This document shows, piece by piece, positions 5,909-8,206 of a stretch of DNA of 8,206 nucleotides. The position numbers and the translations under genes were made by a program. Numbering within the stretch: the stretch's first letter is position 1; every line of letters begins with the position of its first letter. A model generated the notes under the pieces. The model was not told the origin of the DNA. It was given only the letters and a program-made list of their open reading frames with translations, and did not search any database. The DNA lies in assembly GCA_040377605.1 (NCBI GenBank), contig JBEIOK010000125.1:1-8206 (forward strand), read 5' to 3'. This stretch comes from Solimonas sp040377605 (GTDB lineage: Bacteria > Pseudomonadota > Gammaproteobacteria > Nevskiales > Nevskiaceae).

Positions 5909-7108
5909 TCAGCCGGCTCGGCCGGCCTTGGCCTGCTCGAACTTCTTCTTGCTGGGCAGGATGCCCATGACCTTGCAGATGATGCCGAGCATGACCTCAT
6001 CGGCGCCGCCGCCGATCGAGATCAGACGCGTGTCGCGGTAGGCGCGCGAGACGTTGTTGTCCCACATGTAGCCCTGTCCACCCCAGTACTGCAGGCAGGC
6101 ATCGGTGACCTCGCGGCCGACACGGCCAATCTTGAGCTTGCACATGCTGGCCAGCATCGCGATCTGCTCCGGCGACTTCTTGCCGGCGATGTACTCCTCG
6201 GTGGTCTGATAGACCAGGGCTTTCAGTGATTCGACCTCGGTCATCAGTTCCGCCATGCGGAAATGCACCGCCTGGTTGTCGATCAGCGGCTGGCCGAAGG
6301 CCTGACGCTGGCGGGTGTAGTCGATGGTCTCCTGGATGATGTTGAACAGGCCGTCGAGGCCGGAGGCGGCACCGAACAGGCGCTCCTCCTGGAATTGCAT
6401 CATCTGGTACATGAAGCCCATGCCCTCCTGGCCAATCAGGTTGCGGCGGGGCACGCGCACGTTGTCGAGGAAGATCATGGCCGTGTCGGAGGAGCGCATG
6501 CCCAGCTTGTCGAGCTTGGTCTTGCGATCGATGCCCTTGGCGTCCATCGGCACCACGATCAGGCTCTTGTTCTGGTGGGGCTTGCCTTCCGAGGTGTTGA
6601 CCAGCATGCAGGCCCAGTCGGACTGCGTGCCGTTGGTGATCCACATCTTCGAGCCGTTGATGACGTAGTCGTCGCCGTCCTTGATCGCCGTCGTCTTGAG
6701 GCCGGCGACGTCAGAGCCTGCGCTGGCCTCCGATACCGCGATCGAGACGACCATGTCGCCCTTGATGGCCGGCTCCAGGTACTCCTTCTTCAGGGCCGCC
6801 GAGCCGAACCGCGCGAGGGCCGGCGTTGCCATGTCGGTCTGGACGCCGATGCCCATCGGCACACCACCGCAGATGCAGTTGCCCAGCGCCTGCGCGAACA
6901 CGACCTCGTAGCTGTAGTCCAGACCAAGGCCGCCGTACTCGACCGGCTTGGTGATTCCGAGCAGGCCAAGGTCGCCCATCTTCTTCAGGACCTCGCGCGC
7001 GGGCCAGATCCCGGCGCGCTCCCACTCGGCGACGTTCGGGTTGAGTTCGTCCTCGACAAACTTCTTGGTCGTGCGATACAGCTCCTGATGTTCGTGCGTA
7101 AGTTGCAT
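5909..7108 (-). CDS. Acyl-CoA dehydrogenase, long-chain/isovaleryl catalytic type (AtuD-like)
   Basis: Cytosolic FAD enzyme that introduces an alpha,beta double bond into an acyl-CoA and passes electrons to ETF. The 399 residues cover the full family. The N-terminal helical domain is at about 1-115. The middle beta domain has VSIAVSEASAGSDVAGLKT (121-139) and WITNG (156-160), which contact flavin and substrate. The C-terminal helical domain has RQRQAFGQPL (266-275) and QYWGGQGYMWDNNVSRAYRDTRL (within 340-362). The usual MCAD base position (Glu of YEGT) is glycine here (IGGGADEVM, 365-373). E242 in QEERLFG matches the alternative catalytic Glu used by long-chain and isovaleryl-CoA dehydrogenases. 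The overall pattern recalls AtuD citronellyl-CoA dehydrogenases, but no atu or leucine-catabolic neighbours are visible, so no gene symbol is given. The ATG at 7108 lies about 27 nt after the predicted transcription start and has no clear ribosome site. It is monocistronic by layout. Confidence 0.93.
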   Translation of the reverse strand: MQLTHEHQELYRTTKKFVEDELNPNVAEWERAGIWPAREVLKKMGDLGLLGITKPVEYGGLGLDYSYEVVFAQALGNCICGGVPMGIGVQTDMATPALARFGSAALKKEYLEPAIKGDMVVSIAVSEASAGSDVAGLKTTAIKDGDDYVINGSKMWITNGTQSDWACMLVNTSEGKPHQNKSLIVVPMDAKGIDRKTKLDKLGMRSSDTAMIFLDNVRVPRRNLIGQEGMGFMYQMMQFQEERLFGAASGLDGLFNIIQETIDYTRQRQAFGQPLIDNQAVHFRMAELMTEVESLKALVYQTTEEYIAGKKSPEQIAMLASMCKLKIGRVGREVTDACLQYWGGQGYMWDNNVSRAYRDTRLISIGGGADEVMLGIICKVMGILPSKKKFEQAKAGRAG

Positions 7109-7141
7109 TACCGTTGTCCGCAGGGGGAAGAGAGTGCGCGA

Positions 7142-7170
7142 GTTATAGGAGGTCGTCCTGTAAAGGTCAA
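7142..7170 (-). promoter_or_regulatory. Sigma70-type promoter of the acyl-CoA dehydrogenase gene
   Basis: On the minus strand, TTGACC (7165-7170) and TATAAC (7142-7147) are separated by exactly 17 bp; each matches the consensus at 5 of 6 positions. Predicted transcription start is near 7135, giving a leader of about 27 nt. On the plus strand, two related AGGTC...GTCCT blocks (7150-7159 and 7164-7176) overlap the spacer and the -35, which would suit a repressor operator. Confidence 0.7.
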
Positions 7171-7223
7171 TGTCCTGCGCCGACTAGGGGTACGGCGGTT
7201 CGAGCTAGGCAAGGTAACGTCGC

Positions 7224-8021
7224 TTACTTCAGTGACTCATCGGGCCATTCGATGTCGATCTCGAAGAGCCGAGGCCAGCGTTTGCCGGTGACATAGAGAT
7301 GCCCGCTGTCGGCGTCGTAGGCAATCCCGTTGAGGACGTTGTCGCGTGCCACCCAGTTTGCAGACTTCGGCAGCTGCTGCTCGAGCGCCGACAGATCCAG
7401 CCAGCCGCGCACGCGACCATCGACCGGAGAAATGATCGCGATCCGGGAGGTCAGCCAGACATTGGCGAGCACCCACCCGCGTGCATATTCGAGCTCGTTG
7501 AGCCGCGTCACGGGCGTATCGCCATCGCGGACCTCGACGGTACGCGTGATCGCGAAACTGTCGGGGTCGCGAAACATCAGGTTGGCACTGCCATCGCTCA
7601 TGATCAGCTGACGACCATCATTGGTCAGGCCCCATCCCTCGCCGACATAGCGCAGCACGCGCTGCACCCGAAACTCGGAATCAAAAACGATCGCTCGCTG
7701 CTCGCGCCAGGTCAGCAGGAAGATGCGATCAGCAAATTTGGTGAGGCCTTCCGCGAAGAGCTCGGGGTGGAGCGAAATGCTGCGCAGCGTCGCTCCGTTT
7801 GCGCGTTTTTTCTCGAGAAGCGCCGAAACGCCGTACCCGCCGGCACTCTCCAGCAGCCGTCCGTCGTGCCATTCGAGGCCCTGTGTGAAGTGCGCTTCGT
7901 CGTGCGGAAACTGCGCGACAACACGATGATTCAACATCATCGAAAACGCATTTTCTCCTACGTACGCGCGTGTTGATGCTGTGTACGAAACGCAGCTCGC
8001 AATCAACGCGATGAGCGCCAC
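7224..8021 (-). CDS. Glutaminyl-peptide cyclotransferase (plant/bacterial beta-propeller type), exported
   Basis: Converts N-terminal glutamine of peptides or proteins to pyroglutamate. The enzyme is a five-bladed beta-propeller of the papaya-type (Glu_cyclase_2) family, usually secreted or periplasmic. Seen from the GTG at 8021 (265 residues): FTQGLEW (45-51), LESAGGYG (57-64), EGLTKFADRIFLLTWRE (91-107), YVGEGWGLTNDG (125-136), MSDGSANL (141-148), LNELEY (174-179), ANVWLTSRIAII (186-197), DNVLNGIAYD (227-236) and YVTGKRWPRLFEI (243-255). These are all family hallmarks in order, so the enzyme body is complete. The start is doubtful. GTG at 8021 has no ribosome site and cuts off the positively charged part of the signal peptide. 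The frame is open upstream, and a CTG at 8060 has GGAG 6 nt before it; this gives LKTSRRHLAARLSVALIALIASC, a normal signal with a possible lipobox (IASC). See the findings. The gene is followed by 115 bp and then the next gene's promoter, with no strong terminator seen. Confidence 0.9.
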   Translation of the reverse strand: MALIALIASCVSYTASTRAYVGENAFSMMLNHRVVAQFPHDEAHFTQGLEWHDGRLLESAGGYGVSALLEKKRANGATLRSISLHPELFAEGLTKFADRIFLLTWREQRAIVFDSEFRVQRVLRYVGEGWGLTNDGRQLIMSDGSANLMFRDPDSFAITRTVEVRDGDTPVTRLNELEYARGWVLANVWLTSRIAIISPVDGRVRGWLDLSALEQQLPKSANWVARDNVLNGIAYDADSGHLYVTGKRWPRLFEIDIEWPDESLK

Positions 8022-8050
8022 AGAAAGTCGTGCGGCGAGGTGGCGGCGAG

Positions 8051-8096
8051 AAGTTTTCAGAAAGTGCTCCGCATAAAGGCATTGATTTGAAAACTT
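8051..8096. repeat. 9-bp inverted repeat bracketing the cyclotransferase start region
   Basis: AAGTTTTCA at 8051-8059 and its exact reverse complement TGAAAACTT at 8088-8096 are separated by 28 bp. In the minus-strand transcript this could form a stem with the GGAG ribosome site in the loop and the CTG start at the stem base. As DNA it could be a pair of regulator half-sites about 37 bp apart, centre to centre. AT-rich arms make chance occurrence plausible. Confidence 0.35.
8067..8070 (-). promoter_or_regulatory. Probable ribosome binding site of the cyclotransferase gene
   Basis: Minus-strand GGAG, followed by a 6-nt spacer (CACTTT) and then CTG at 8058-8060, in frame with the cyclotransferase. 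It is the only good ribosome site upstream of the enzyme and argues for translation beginning there rather than at the GTG at 8021. Confidence 0.45.
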
Positions 8097-8110
8097 TTTA
8101 TCAGTAAAAA
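8082..8110 (+). promoter_or_regulatory. Possible promoter and AT-rich operator region for a plus-strand gene at the right edge
   Basis: TTGATT (8082-8087) and TAAAAA (8105-8110) are 17 bp apart, each matching 4 of 6 consensus bases. An inverted repeat, TTTTTA (8095-8100) / TAAAAA (8105-8110) around TCAG, overlaps the spacer and -10. This is the most AT-rich stretch of the window and lies between divergently arranged starts. Confidence 0.3.
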
Positions 8111-8193
8111 TTCACACCGTGGAAATGCATATGCAGCGTTTCCTGAACCGCGCGGAGACTTTCCGCGTTATCCAAAGTATGGAGGATGCATCG

Positions 8194-8206
8194 ATGGCGA
8201 CTGCGA
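8194..8206 (+). CDS. Start of a further gene, cut by the window edge
   Basis: An ATG at 8194 is preceded by GGAGG at 8181-8185 with an 8-nt spacer, a near-ideal ribosome site. Only four residues (MATA) are visible, so the product cannot be named. The same frame is open upstream to a GTG at 8119 and an ATG at 8125, so a longer N-terminus is possible, but the ribosome site favours 8194. Confidence 0.4.

Noticed and set aside
7178..7197. CGCCG/CGGCG dyad as terminator of the cyclotransferase gene
   Set aside because: Only a 5-bp stem with a 10-nt loop and no U-tract on the minus strand.
6263..7291. 342-codon open frame on the plus strand opposite the acyl-CoA dehydrogenase
   Set aside because: It lies antisense to a full-length family member, is rich in Val/Asp/His/Leu as expected from reversed codons, and runs through that gene's promoter.
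7299..7976. 225-codon open frame on the plus strand opposite the cyclotransferase
   Set aside because: The minus strand shows all cyclotransferase motifs in order; the plus frame is its mirror and has no family signature.
1..8206. CRISPR array, insertion sequence, tRNA or rRNA
   Set aside because: No regularly spaced repeats, transposase motifs, or cloverleaf or rRNA signatures were seen on reading through both strands.

Overview
The window is GC-rich, densely packed bacterial chromosomal DNA. It has short intergenic gaps, overlapping stop/start codons and families typical of Proteobacteria. My best guess is a gammaproteobacterium, possibly of the Nevskiales/Xanthomonadales type; this rests on style and gene content only, with no rRNA or marker gene to confirm it.

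Left part (1-3515, plus strand): one tightly packed block. It holds the 3' end of pstA (phosphate ABC permease; 5' end lies outside the window), pstB (its ATPase, 4-bp overlap), then after 66 bp arsM (arsenite S-adenosylmethionine methyltransferase) and arsS (radical SAM protein of arsenosugar synthesis, 1-nt overlap with arsM). The likely logic is an oxyanion importer that can bring in phosphate or arsenate, joined to enzymes that methylate arsenic and attach it to a SAM-derived sugar. PhoU, the usual partner after pstB, is not there, and no arsenate reductase or arsenite efflux gene is visible. This block is the most interesting part of the window.

Middle part (3516-5884): rmuC on the minus strand meets arsS tail to tail with no gap. 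Divergent from rmuC, across about 110 bp holding a perfect 7-bp-arm inverted repeat, is a DUF4382-family lipoprotein. A 20-bp perfect palindrome with a T-run on the minus strand separates this gene from the next.

Right part (5885-8206): two minus-strand genes. An acyl-CoA dehydrogenase of the long-chain/isovaleryl catalytic type (AtuD-like) lies behind a good sigma70-like promoter. Upstream of it is a secreted or membrane-anchored glutaminyl-peptide cyclotransferase whose start codon is doubtful: it has either an unusual CTG start or a one-base frameshift in the signal peptide. The last 130 bp are AT-rich and look like a divergent promoter region. A good ribosome binding site and ATG just before the right edge probably begin another plus-strand gene.

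No tRNA, rRNA, CRISPR array, insertion sequence or integrase was seen.
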